Shown one piece after another: positions 17,689 to 26,222 of a stretch of DNA of 64,000 nt. The notes below the pieces were generated by a model. It had not been told where the DNA came from and searched no databases. It saw nothing but the letters and a program-made list of their open reading frames with translations. Positions within the stretch are counted from its first letter, which is position 1, and every line of letters begins with the position of its first letter. The stretch is from Croceimicrobium sp963977415 (lineage in GTDB: Bacteria; Bacteroidota; Bacteroidia; Flavobacteriales; Schleiferiaceae), in contig CAXBOS010000006.1 of NCBI GenBank assembly GCA_963977415.1, positions 152,507 to 216,506 on the forward strand, in the 5' to 3' direction. A program made the translations under genes and the position numbers.

Positions 17689-18549
17689 TTAGGAAATGTC
17701 TTTTAAATTTAAAATTTGATCGAGACGTGCCCCTTTTTCGGTAGCTTTTAAACTGCACATCTCTTGCTGTGAATCGTGCTCAAAAAAGATCTTTATCTTT
17801 TGTTCTACCGCTTCGTTTAAAACCCAGGCTTTCTCCTTCATGGTTAATAATGGTCGCACATCGTAGCCCATCACATAGGGTAAGGGAATATGGCCTACGC
17901 TTGGAAGCAGATCGGCGGCGTATAAAATCTTCTCGTTTTTGTATTCTACCAAAGGAAGCATTTGTGCCTCGGTGTGGCCATTTACCACATACACCTTAAA
18001 GGGAAGAGGAGTTTCGTATAAACCATTCTCGTTTGGAAGGTCTAAAAATTGTATTTGACCCGAAGCCTGTAAGGGCATAAAATTCTCTTTTAAGAAAGAG
18101 GCTGCTTCGCGCGGATTAGGGTTTTCGGCCCAGTCCCAATGGTGTTTATTAGACCAATACACCGCGTTTTTAAAGGTGGCCTCCAATAGATCGGGATTAT
18201 CGGCACGGCGTCTAACCGAACCACCCACATGATCGAAGTGCATATGCGTTAAAAACACATCGGTAATATCATCGCGATGAAAACCATGCGTCGCCAAAGC
18301 CTTATCCAAACTATGCTCCCCTTCCATGAAATAATAACCAAAGAACTTTTCGCTTTGTTTGTCGCCCATGCCGGTATCCACTAGAATTAAACGATCGCCT
18401 TCTTCAACAAGCATTAATCGCAAGGCCCAAGTGCACATATTATTAGCATCGGCCGGGTTGGTACGTTGCCAAATTGACTTGGGAACCACACCAAACATTG
18501 CACCTCCGTCTAGTTTAAAATTTCCGAGATGAAGAGAATATATATTCAT
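17689..18549 (-). CDS. MBL-fold metallohydrolase
   Basis: From the ATG at 18549 (286 residues) the protein shows the metallo-beta-lactamase-fold metal motif THMHFDHVGG (H102, H104, D106, H107). It also has the upstream strand LILVDTGMGD and a later VNGHTEAQM histidine. It resembles quorum-quenching-type or general MBL hydrolases; the substrate is unknown. No signal peptide is seen, so it is probably cytoplasmic. An alternative start 21 bp upstream adds only MAESESS. It is closely followed by the M1 peptidase gene. Confidence 0.9.
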   Translation of the reverse strand: MNIYSLHLGNFKLDGGAMFGVVPKSIWQRTNPADANNMCTWALRLMLVEEGDRLILVDTGMGDKQSEKFFGYYFMEGEHSLDKALATHGFHRDDITDVFLTHMHFDHVGGSVRRRADNPDLLEATFKNAVYWSNKHHWDWAENPNPREAASFLKENFMPLQASGQIQFLDLPNENGLYETPLPFKVYVVNGHTEAQMLPLVEYKNEKILYAADLLPSVGHIPLPYVMGYDVRPLLTMKEKAWVLNEAVEQKIKIFFEHDSQQEMCSLKATEKGARLDQILNLKDIS

Positions 18550-18605
18550 AGAACTTTCGCTTTCCGCCAAAAATAAGTTTATTTCGATATCTCAATAAGC
18601 TTTCC

Positions 18606-19403
18606 ATGATTAAAAAAACCATCCTCTCCCTTAGTGCCTTATTATTATACTCTTGCGCCCCTAATCCTCCCGAAGCAAAAGGCCCCGAGTCCATCACTTT
18701 CAGCCTCGAAACCATTGAGGAGGAATTGAGCAAAGACTCGCTTCTGCAGATGCGTTTTTATATTGAAGATTTGAAAATCGATACTACTTACGCATCTAGC
18801 GAAAGCCTAGAAGGCCAAATACGCCGCCGCTTATTGGAAAATAATATGAGTTCGGAAGGAAACTACCGCACGTACGCGGAGATGATTGAGCAAATGATGG
18901 AAGAGTATCGCACGCTTAACGGCGAAGATGAGATTAACCAAAGTTGGGAGCTGAGTCAAAGCCTACAAGTCGTGCTTAATGAAAACGGCCTTTTCGGTTT
19001 GCAAAGCAGTCACTCCTCTTATACTGGCGGTGCACACGGAAATACCTTTGTAAGTAATCAAACCTATCGCTTGGATAATCAGAATCTTTTAAGCTTAGAC
19101 AGCCTGTTAATTCCTGCTAAAAAGCAAGATTTCATTGCCATCTGCGAAAGCAAATTTCGCCAAGAACAAGAGCTAGGGCCCACGGAAAGTTTAGATGCGA
19201 AAGGTTTCTGGTTTAAAGAGGATCGCTTTTACCTGCCCGAAATTTTCAGCTACTCGCCGGCGGGTTTAAGTTTATTTTACAATAGCTACGAAATTGCGCC
19301 CTACGCCTATGGCATTATTGAAATTAGCCTGAGTAGAGAGGAAATTGCGCCCTTTATAAGAGACCCATACTTGCTGGCAGCAGCGCCCACTGCCGCCTTG
19401 TAA
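18606..19403 (+). CDS. DUF3298 / RsiV-like lipoprotein
   Basis: This 265-residue protein has a lipoprotein signal with Cys17 (ILSLSALLLYSC). A DUF4163/DUF3298-type body follows, seen in the block SHSSYTGGAHGNTF and the later LDSLLIPAKKQDFIAICESK and EIFSYSPAGLSLFYNSYEI. These domains occur in RsiV and the accessory part of PdaC, and in many Bacteroidota lipoproteins of unknown role. It is divergent from the MBL/M1 pair by 56 bp. Confidence 0.85.
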   Translation: MIKKTILSLSALLLYSCAPNPPEAKGPESITFSLETIEEELSKDSLLQMRFYIEDLKIDTTYASSESLEGQIRRRLLENNMSSEGNYRTYAEMIEQMMEEYRTLNGEDEINQSWELSQSLQVVLNENGLFGLQSSHSSYTGGAHGNTFVSNQTYRLDNQNLLSLDSLLIPAKKQDFIAICESKFRQEQELGPTESLDAKGFWFKEDRFYLPEIFSYSPAGLSLFYNSYEIAPYAYGIIEISLSREEIAPFIRDPYLLAAAPTAAL

Positions 19404-19484
19404 TTTTCCTGCTTTCGCTAGATGCCAATAATTTAAATACCTTGTGGCACGTAAAAAAATTCCCATTGAATTAAGATCAGCATT

Positions 19485-20657
19485 ATGAAGTACTTATTAT
19501 TTTCTCTCCTTTTTAGTTTTAGCCTTTCGGCTAGCAAAATTGAATTTCGGAATTTAACTTTTGCCGAAGGTTTAGCGGCGGCCAAAGAAGAAGGTAAACC
19601 CGTTTTTATTGACTGCTTCACTACTTGGTGTGGCCCCTGTAAATGGATGAGCGCCAATATCTTTACCGATGAAAATGTAGCTAAATACTACAATGAAAAC
19701 TATATCTGCCTAAAAATAGATATGGAAAAAGGGGAAGGTATTGATATCGCTAAAAACTACACTATTCGTGCTTATCCCACTCTTTTATACCTAGATGAAA
19801 AAGGCGATAAACTTTTAGTAAGCGTAGGTGCTAATCGCGACCCCCAGGCCTATATCGATAATGGAGAAAGGGCTAAAGATCCCGAAAATAACATTCCTTA
19901 CTTCTTAGCCAATAAAGGCAACAATTTTAAAAACCCTGAGTTTATGTCGGCCTACTTCAGTCTAATGTCGGAGGCTAATATGATTGAGACTGAGGAGGTA
20001 GACGAATACTTCAGTAGTATAAGCTTTGACCAGTGGCTGAACGAGACAAACTGGAATATTTTAATGGAGGCACCTCTAAGTTTAGAAAACAAAACCTTTC
20101 AAACCATTATTGAGAATAGCGCCATTGTTCAAGCGGAAAAAGGCGCTGAAGCCATTGCTTTTATCAGCGACCGTCTTTATCAACTAATGGGACAAAGCCT
20201 TTACAGAGCGCGTGATGAAGCCGGTTTAGAGGCTTACCGTAAAACCAAGCAAGAATTTTTAGAAGGTAATTATGTTGCAAAAGGCGCGGTTGATTTCAAA
20301 CTGAATTTGCTGGAATATCAGAAAGAAAAAGACTGGCAAAACTGGGGAGAAACCTGCTTAACTGGAGTGGAAAAATACTATTGGGATGATGCTAATGCTT
20401 TAAATAATGTGGCTTGGAGCGCTTATGAAAACGTTAAGGACCCCATCGTTTTAAAATCCGCTTTACGCTGGGCAGAAAGAGCAGTAGAGTTGCAAGGCGC
20501 CCATCATATTATCGATACGTATGCACATCTCTTAGAGGTAAATGGACAAAAAGAAGCAGCACTAGAACAAGAGATGTTGGCCTTCGAAATTGCTAAAGAG
20601 GAAGGTGCTTCAACGGGTGATTATCAGAAATATATAGAACAATTAAACCAAAATTAA
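19485..20657 (+). CDS. Secreted thioredoxin-fold protein
   Basis: This 390-residue product has a signal peptide (MKYLLFSLLFSFSLSAS) and a thioredoxin domain with the redox motif CGPC (C49-C52, context TTWCGPCKWM) and the cis-proline region IRAYPTLLYLDEKG. A roughly 240-residue helical C-terminus without a recognised domain follows. It probably acts as a periplasmic thiol-disulfide protein. The stop codon is immediately followed by the ATG of the next gene, so the pair is translationally coupled. Confidence 0.88.
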   Translation: MKYLLFSLLFSFSLSASKIEFRNLTFAEGLAAAKEEGKPVFIDCFTTWCGPCKWMSANIFTDENVAKYYNENYICLKIDMEKGEGIDIAKNYTIRAYPTLLYLDEKGDKLLVSVGANRDPQAYIDNGERAKDPENNIPYFLANKGNNFKNPEFMSAYFSLMSEANMIETEEVDEYFSSISFDQWLNETNWNILMEAPLSLENKTFQTIIENSAIVQAEKGAEAIAFISDRLYQLMGQSLYRARDEAGLEAYRKTKQEFLEGNYVAKGAVDFKLNLLEYQKEKDWQNWGETCLTGVEKYYWDDANALNNVAWSAYENVKDPIVLKSALRWAERAVELQGAHHIIDTYAHLLEVNGQKEAALEQEMLAFEIAKEEGASTGDYQKYIEQLNQN

Positions 20658-21302
20658 ATGTTAAGAAAGCTTTGCTACGGCCTCTTTCTATTGGGTGTCT
20701 GTAATTTAAATGCCCAAGAAATAGCGGTTACGGAAAGAGGGGACAGTGTTATGCTGCATGCGAATGGAACCTGGGACTTCCTTAGTAATTTAGGTGAAAA
20801 CGCTTTTGCTGAAACGACTATTGAGGAGAATGAGACTCCTTATAAAAAAGACGAAGATGCAAAAGCCGAGGCCAAGGGACTAGGTGATGCTTATCGCGTT
20901 TACTACGACAATGAAAAGTGGAAACGCATTAGTCCAGGCGAATTAAATGATGAAGCAGACCTAACCTGGTCCTACAAAAAGGGCGATGCTTATGCCATGG
21001 TTATTTTTGAGGAAATTGAAATAAACCCTGAAGATCTATCTCAAATTGCATTCGACAATGCCAGAGAACTATCCGAAGGCTTAGAGATGATAAAACGTGA
21101 ATATCGCACAGTGAACGGAAAAACCGTAGTATTTATGGAAATGGCCGGAAACCTTGGTGGTATTAACGCAACCTATTATTCTTACTATTATTCAGATCAA
21201 AACGGCAGCCTACAGTTTCACACTTTTACAGGAACGGCGGTAATTGGAAAATACCGCGAACGCTTCGACCAAATGCTAAACGGTTTGATTATTCCAGAAT
21301 AA
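20658..21302 (+). CDS. Secreted protein of unknown function, coupled to the thioredoxin-fold gene
   Basis: This 214-residue protein has a signal peptide (LCYGLFLLGVCNLNAQ). A short SH3-like strand set (VTERGDSVMLHANGTWDF) and an acidic linker follow, with a soluble alpha/beta domain to the end. The N-terminal phrase (GDSV.L...GTW) is frequent in small Bacteroidota secreted proteins. No catalytic motif is evident. The ATG abuts the previous stop codon, and a terminator follows, closing a two-gene operon. Confidence 0.75.
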   Translation: MLRKLCYGLFLLGVCNLNAQEIAVTERGDSVMLHANGTWDFLSNLGENAFAETTIEENETPYKKDEDAKAEAKGLGDAYRVYYDNEKWKRISPGELNDEADLTWSYKKGDAYAMVIFEEIEINPEDLSQIAFDNARELSEGLEMIKREYRTVNGKTVVFMEMAGNLGGINATYYSYYYSDQNGSLQFHTFTGTAVIGKYRERFDQMLNGLIIPE

Positions 21303-21323
21303 TCAATTTTGTTAGTATTAAAG

Positions 21324-21359
21324 AACCCGTCAGAGTTTAAAAACCTTTGACGGGTTTTT
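21324..21359 (+). terminator. Rho-independent terminator
   Basis: A 9-bp perfect stem (AACCCGTCA with TGACGGGTT) with a 15-base loop runs into TTTTT, 22 bp after the stop codon of the preceding gene. Confidence 0.85.
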
Positions 21360-21481
21360 AATGCTTATTATTTTCGGCCACATCCTATTTCTTTAGTCGC
21401 TACTTAGCCCTGTTGAATTAAGTTCTTGGCCTTAAATTTCAAAATAATTATTTGCTAACTTGTAAAGCTAAATATGCTTAT

Positions 21482-22012
21482 ATGAAAGGTATTGTATTCT
21501 CGGAATTCATGGATCTAGTGGAAGAGAAGTTTGGTTTAGAAACCATGGATGAAATAATTGAAAGCAGCAACTTGGCCTCAGGAGGCAGTTATACCGCAGT
21601 AGGCACTTACCCTCATGGGGAAATGGTTACTTTATTAGGGCGCTTAAGCGAGGTAACCAAAGTGCCAGCCGAAAAATTATTAAATGTCTTTGGACACCAT
21701 CTATTTAAAACCTTTCATAAAAATTATCCCGCCTTTTTTACGGAGGTAAAACATCCTTTCGACTTACTAGAGCAGATCGATAATCATATTCACGTAGAAG
21801 TAAAAAAGCTTTATCCTGATGCCGAGCTTCCTCGCTTTGAAACTACTCGTGATGGAGAGTCTTTAATTATGATTTATCGTTCAGAACGGAAAATGGCCGA
21901 TTTAGCCATTGGGCTTATTGAAGCCGCCGCTGCTCATTATCAAGAAGACCTTAAAATTGAAACCGAAATGCTTAAGGCAGATGGAAGTGAAGTGAAATTT
22001 AAAATTTCTTAG
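21482..22012 (+). CDS. H-NOX heme-binding nitric-oxide sensor
   Basis: From the ATG at 21482 (176 residues) this is a single-domain H-NOX protein. The expected proximal heme ligand is H104 in NHIHVEVKKLYPDAELP, with conserved P117. The propionate-binding Y-x-S-x-R motif is present as YRSER (Y132, S134, R136). The length is normal for stand-alone bacterial H-NOX. It should bind NO through ferrous heme and modulate the partner kinase encoded directly after it with no gap. An upstream in-frame ATG at 21452 adds ten residues and is less likely. Confidence 0.93.
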   Translation: MKGIVFSEFMDLVEEKFGLETMDEIIESSNLASGGSYTAVGTYPHGEMVTLLGRLSEVTKVPAEKLLNVFGHHLFKTFHKNYPAFFTEVKHPFDLLEQIDNHIHVEVKKLYPDAELPRFETTRDGESLIMIYRSERKMADLAIGLIEAAAAHYQEDLKIETEMLKADGSEVKFKIS

Positions 22013-23746
22013 GTGCCAGCAGATTTAGAAAAACAACTGAAAATATATTTACGGGCGGTAGAAAGAGAAAAAAAAGCTCGCAAGGAGGCAGAACGTCTTT
22101 TGGAGGATCGAGCCCTTGAACTATATCGCACTAATATAGAGCTTCAGGAGTTAAACCGTAGTTTAGAGCAAAAGGTCTCTGAACGAGCACGAGAAATAAA
22201 GAAACAAAGGAATTTCTACGAATCGATTCTAAATCAAGTTCCAGCCGAGATAATTGTATCCGACTACAATCATAATTATATATTCATCAGCGAAAGCGCC
22301 GTAAAAGACCCTAAATTAAGGGAATGGCTAATCGGCAAAAACGACTTTGACTTTTGTCGTTATCGCGACTACCCCTTAGAATTCGCCCAAAAGCGCGCCT
22401 CTCACTATCAGGATGTAAAAAACACCTTACAAATTTCTGAATGGGTGGAGCATAACGAAAAAGATGGGCAGGAATATTACCACCTGAGGCGCTTAGTACC
22501 GCTCTTTAATGAGCAAGAAGATATTGAAATGTTTATTGGCTACTCCCTAGACATTACAAAGAGTGAAATCTATCGTCGGGAATTAGTAGAGGCCCGCGAT
22601 ATTGCGCAAAAAGCAACCTCAGCGAAGTCGGAATTTCTCTCCAAAATAAGCCACGAAATTCGTACGCCGCTCAATGCTATTATTGGTCTAACCAATATTA
22701 TGATGAATGAAGCGCATCACCCTGATCAAGCTCACTATTTACAATCGATGAAATACTCGGCAGATAGCTTACTTGGAATTATCAATGAAGTTTTAGACTT
22801 CTCCAAAATTGAAGCTGGGAAGATTACTTTCGAATCCATCCCTTTTAATTTTTCCCATCTTATTCAAGGCATTCAACAAAGCTTTGAGTTTAGAGCTAAC
22901 GAAATTGGTATCGACTTGCGCACGAAACTAGACCCCAGAATTCCCCGAATTATTGAAGGGGACAGGGTAAAGTTGAACCAAATATTTCTCAACCTTGTGG
23001 GTAATGCCATGAAGTTTACCGCTAAAGGCGAGATAATAATTGAAACGAAGCTATTAGAAAAAACAGATGACTTTTTAAAGATTCGCTTTGCAGTGCATGA
23101 TAGTGGTATTGGCATTGCCGCGGATAAGTTGGATAAAGTTTTTGAAAGCTTTTCTCAAGAAGGAGACGACACCACGCGTAAATTCGGAGGCACAGGCTTA
23201 GGCCTAACCATTACCAAAAAGTTTATCGAAGGACAAGGCGGGAAAATTTGGGTAGAGAGCATACAAGGGAAAGGCAGTAGCTTCATTTTCGAGCTTAGCT
23301 TTAAATACAATGCGGATCACAAAGAAAACAGTGCGATCAAACAGGAATGGTCGCGCGACTTATCTATGGTGAAAGGAAAGCGTATTTTAGTAGCCGAGGA
23401 CAACCTTATGAATCAACTCGTTCTGCAAAAAATGCTAGAAAAGTGGGAGCCCGAGCTAGAAATGGTTAGCAATGGTGCCCTTGCTCTAGAGAAACTGCAC
23501 AAGAGCAGCTACGACTTGGTATTTTTAGATGTGCAGATGCCGATTAAAGATGGCATCAGTACCGTGGAAGAATGGCGCAATCATGAAGCCAACTCCCTCA
23601 GTAAAAGACAAGCCATTGTAGCGCTAACCGCCGACGCCTTTTCCGAATCGAGGCAGCGGGTAATAGACGCTGGGATGGACGATTTCCTTTCAAAGCCAAT
23701 TGAGATTTCGGAGCTAAGGCGAGTATTAGGCAAGTATCTTACCTAA
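22013..23746 (+). CDS. H-NOX-associated soluble hybrid histidine kinase
   Basis: This 577-residue protein starts with GTG directly after the H-NOX stop codon. In order it has a coiled coil (residues 1-65), a PAS-like sensor (about 70-185), HisKA with H214 in SKISHEIRTPL, and HATPase_c with GTGLGLTI. A receiver domain carries phospho-acceptor D506 in FLDVQMPIKDG. No transmembrane helix is visible, so it is cytosolic, as expected for H-NOX-controlled kinases whose autophosphorylation is inhibited by NO-bound H-NOX. The output phosphotransfer protein is not in the window. Confidence 0.93.
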   Translation: MPADLEKQLKIYLRAVEREKKARKEAERLLEDRALELYRTNIELQELNRSLEQKVSERAREIKKQRNFYESILNQVPAEIIVSDYNHNYIFISESAVKDPKLREWLIGKNDFDFCRYRDYPLEFAQKRASHYQDVKNTLQISEWVEHNEKDGQEYYHLRRLVPLFNEQEDIEMFIGYSLDITKSEIYRRELVEARDIAQKATSAKSEFLSKISHEIRTPLNAIIGLTNIMMNEAHHPDQAHYLQSMKYSADSLLGIINEVLDFSKIEAGKITFESIPFNFSHLIQGIQQSFEFRANEIGIDLRTKLDPRIPRIIEGDRVKLNQIFLNLVGNAMKFTAKGEIIIETKLLEKTDDFLKIRFAVHDSGIGIAADKLDKVFESFSQEGDDTTRKFGGTGLGLTITKKFIEGQGGKIWVESIQGKGSSFIFELSFKYNADHKENSAIKQEWSRDLSMVKGKRILVAEDNLMNQLVLQKMLEKWEPELEMVSNGALALEKLHKSSYDLVFLDVQMPIKDGISTVEEWRNHEANSLSKRQAIVALTADAFSESRQRVIDAGMDDFLSKPIEISELRRVLGKYLT

Positions 23747-24185
23747 TTGAAAAAAACAATCTGTCGCCTAGCTTTAATACGAGCTATTCGAAATTAAAGA
23801 CCCTTTATCCTGCGCTGGCCTAAAGGCTATCGCACAAGCGACCCTTCGTAAGAGCGACTTTTACAAGGGTTGTAATCGACCGAAGTTTAGTACGCGGGGG
23901 CGGTCACTACGATTAGAGTATTGCCTTTTTGGCTGTTTTAAGCTTAGGCAGATGCGTTTTTAAATTAGACTCTAGGTTTTCGTTAAACGGCAAAAAAAAT
24001 CGATAACTGGTAGATTTGGTGCTTTATTGTTTCTAAGTATCGTCGCGAAAAATAAGCAAGTCATTTTTAAAAAACGCAGTCTTATGGGGTTACGCTAAAT
24101 GCGAAAATGAATTCAGTTAATTTAATATCAGTTATTTAGCCTAAATAACTGGCCCTAATTAGTTCTTAAGCGACGCCAACTCATT
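23747..24185. other. 439-bp gap without a supported gene
   Basis: No coding frame of credible composition was found between the convergent hybrid kinase and endonuclease genes. An imperfect stem occurs at about 23840-23871 (ACCCTTCGTAA against TTACAAGGGT, one base bulged) without a T run. The base composition is mixed, with a short G run near 23896. I recognise no RNA family here. Confidence 0.4.
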
Positions 24186-25130
24186 TTAGTTTCTCCGCTT
24201 CCTCTTAGCGATTAAATAAGCGAGCAAAAATACTATCATGAGGACCACAAGTACCACGATTAGATATTGCCACTTGCTTAAGCCTCTTTGGACTGAATTA
24301 TCAGATCTGCCATTTTCTTTCTTGATACCTTGGTTTGACTTATCTTCATTGATAGCCGCTTGCAAGCTATCTTGTCCCATTAATACTTTAAGTCGTGGCT
24401 TCTTCCAAAAGGTAAAATTCCCTTTTGTGGCTTCAAACTTAGCTTCTAAATCGTCATCAAGGCCAGCGAAAAAATCAATACCTGTTATAGACTCCAAGCT
24501 ATCGATACTCACAACAAAGGACTCCAGTTCCAAATCAAGTTTCTGATTGGGTAATAAAAATGCAATAGCGCCTAATTCATCCGCATCAAAGTCAAGGGCT
24601 ACCTTATAATAAAAATTAGGGATAGAAACCTGATTGTCTCCCATCTTGGCTAGACCAGGAACTAATACGGGGCCAGTAACAATATAAAGAGAGCCATCGG
24701 CAGCAGCCCACTCTCTAAACTGCGCTTCCAAATTCTTCCATATACCACGATTAAATGAAGGTTCTTGTGGGCTCATATTACTCATATAAAAGCTCTCACT
24801 AATCGCTTCCTCGCTAAAAGCCATATCTGCAGCGGGAGCTAAGTGCCCACGGTCGTAGCCAGATGACCTATAATCGGCAAGACTAGCACTGCCCGTTCTT
24901 ACCATAGGATCTTCTCTAAAATCGTCTTTTCGTTTTGCGATAGCATGTGTTTCATTTCTATCTAGTTCATAAAAAACCCAAAGAGCCTGTTCATGCTCTT
25001 CACTATAGGCAAGCGAATAGTTTTGATGATGAACCAACTGGCCTTCTGAAGCGGGAAAGAACAAATCTATACTCTGAGCTACCGCGCTGATTGTGATTAC
25101 TGAAAAGAATAGAATTCTACCTAATAACAT
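24186..25130 (-). CDS. DNA/RNA non-specific endonuclease with C-terminal membrane anchor
   Basis: This 314-residue protein has a signal peptide (MLLGRILFFSVITISAVAQ) and a NUC1-type beta-beta-alpha-metal nuclease domain. The catalytic motif is DRGH (D93-H96, context YDRGHLAPAADM), and the metal-ligand asparagine lies in SFNRGIWKNLE (N127). Unlike the usual fully secreted members it ends in a hydrophobic helix followed by a basic tail (AYLIAKRKRRN). It is therefore probably held on the membrane with the nuclease outside the cytoplasm. Nutrient scavenging or DNA processing at the surface is inferred. Confidence 0.9.
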   Translation of the reverse strand: MLLGRILFFSVITISAVAQSIDLFFPASEGQLVHHQNYSLAYSEEHEQALWVFYELDRNETHAIAKRKDDFREDPMVRTGSASLADYRSSGYDRGHLAPAADMAFSEEAISESFYMSNMSPQEPSFNRGIWKNLEAQFREWAAADGSLYIVTGPVLVPGLAKMGDNQVSIPNFYYKVALDFDADELGAIAFLLPNQKLDLELESFVVSIDSLESITGIDFFAGLDDDLEAKFEATKGNFTFWKKPRLKVLMGQDSLQAAINEDKSNQGIKKENGRSDNSVQRGLSKWQYLIVVLVVLMIVFLLAYLIAKRKRRN

Positions 25131-25544
25131 ATTACCTGTTTAAAGCCTCGAAAATAGTTAGCTCTCTTTGATATTTTTCTTTTCGGCCCTTTATTAAAAG
25201 CACTTTTTACGCATACCCACTGAAAGCTGAGTCTTTTGAAGCCCTACTTTTTAGTTTGCAAATAGGTTTTACAGCACTAGAGCTCAGGTTCAGCAATTTA
25301 GGAAGGAGGGAGATATTTAAAAAAATGACTAAACAATCAGCTCCAACAAACCCTATTGTACTCAAAATATTTTTGTGATTAGCAGACTAAATTCCTTATG
25401 TGAAAGGGCCTTAATTGTATGGAATCATTCGAAGCAATTAGCAGGCCTCCATAGGTCACAAAAAACATAAGCTTTGAGTATAGCCGCTTATAATTAATGG
25501 CTTGAACCCAAGCGGCTTCAACAATAAATCGGTTGAAAAAAGAA

Positions 25545-25579
25545 AAGAGTTGCTCTAAGAAGAACAACTCTTTCTTTTA
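25545..25579. terminator. Orphan terminator-like hairpin
   Basis: The stem AAGAGTTG (25545-25552) pairs with CAACTCTT (25565-25572) and is followed by TCTTTTAG on the plus strand. No gene ends nearby on either strand: the regulator gene stops 650 bp to the right. It could end an untranslated RNA or be a relic. Confidence 0.45.
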
Positions 25580-25676
25580 GTATCTAATGAAGATACAAAC
25601 TTCGTAAAAGAAACCCCAACTTTAATAAGGAGGGGGGGAGATAATAAGAAAGGGTTTCTTACTTACGAATAATGCA

Positions 25677-25695
25677 CGATAAGCAACATATCGAG
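25677..25695. repeat. 19-bp box, copy 1
   Basis: CGATAAGCAACATATCGAG occurs here and again at 26069-26087. Its ends are self-complementary (CGATA / TATCG). Flanking bases share only CAAA downstream. Confidence 0.65.
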
Positions 25696-26068
25696 CAACA
25701 AACTTAGAAGATGTAAATTGACTTTTTCCGTCATTTTATTGATTTTATCACCCTTAATCTATTGATTTTAAAAACTTGCCGATTCAGTCATCGTGAATTT
25801 CTAGGAGCCGAAAGGTAAAAGGGTTCATCTTCTTTTCTTGCATTAGGCTAAGTTATTATCCTATGGCTTTTTGTGAGAAAAGTAAAATCTGAGAAGACTT
25901 GGTTCGAACTAGTAGGACTCCCCTTTGCTGCGCAATCTTTTGTAAAAGGATAATACTGATTTGCTAGATGGCGGAGGAAACTGCCAAAGAAAGTTTTAAC
26001 TGGAGCCTGCTTAAGTAAATATAGAGGAAGGGGGAAATAAATGCTCAAACAATGCTCCAGCTAAAAAC

Positions 26069-26087
26069 CGATAAGCAACATATCGAG
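26069..26087. repeat. 19-bp box, copy 2
   Basis: Exact match to the box at 25677-25695, in the same orientation, 392 bp away. It lies about 135 bp downstream of the end of the hybrid regulator gene. Confidence 0.65.
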
Positions 26088-26222
26088 TGACAAAGGTGCT
26101 ATAATCACTACTGCAAAAAACGTCAGAACCTTGATGAAAAGCATCATTATACGCCTTCAATCAATATAAAATTAAGGTTGATAGTGAAGCTACGCGTTTC
26201 GAAAAAAACTCAACAGCCGCTA

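Larger units (their letters stand above)
25131..26222. other. 1.1-kb gene-poor region with repeated boxes
   Basis: Two short frames on the minus strand (25379-25567 and 25848-26048) have no recognisable family or signal and are not called. The region holds two exact copies of a 19-bp box, a strong hairpin at 25545-25579, and three similar purine-rich phrases (GGAGGGAG-like, near 25304, 25630 and 26026), two of which are followed by CTAAACAATC or CTCAAACAATG. This looks like a decayed or non-coding repeat-bearing segment between the nuclease gene and the end of the hybrid regulator gene. Confidence 0.5.

Noticed and set aside
25379..26048. Two short minus-strand frames in the 1.1-kb gap
   Set aside because: No family, no signal peptide, unusual composition, and one overlaps the hairpin.
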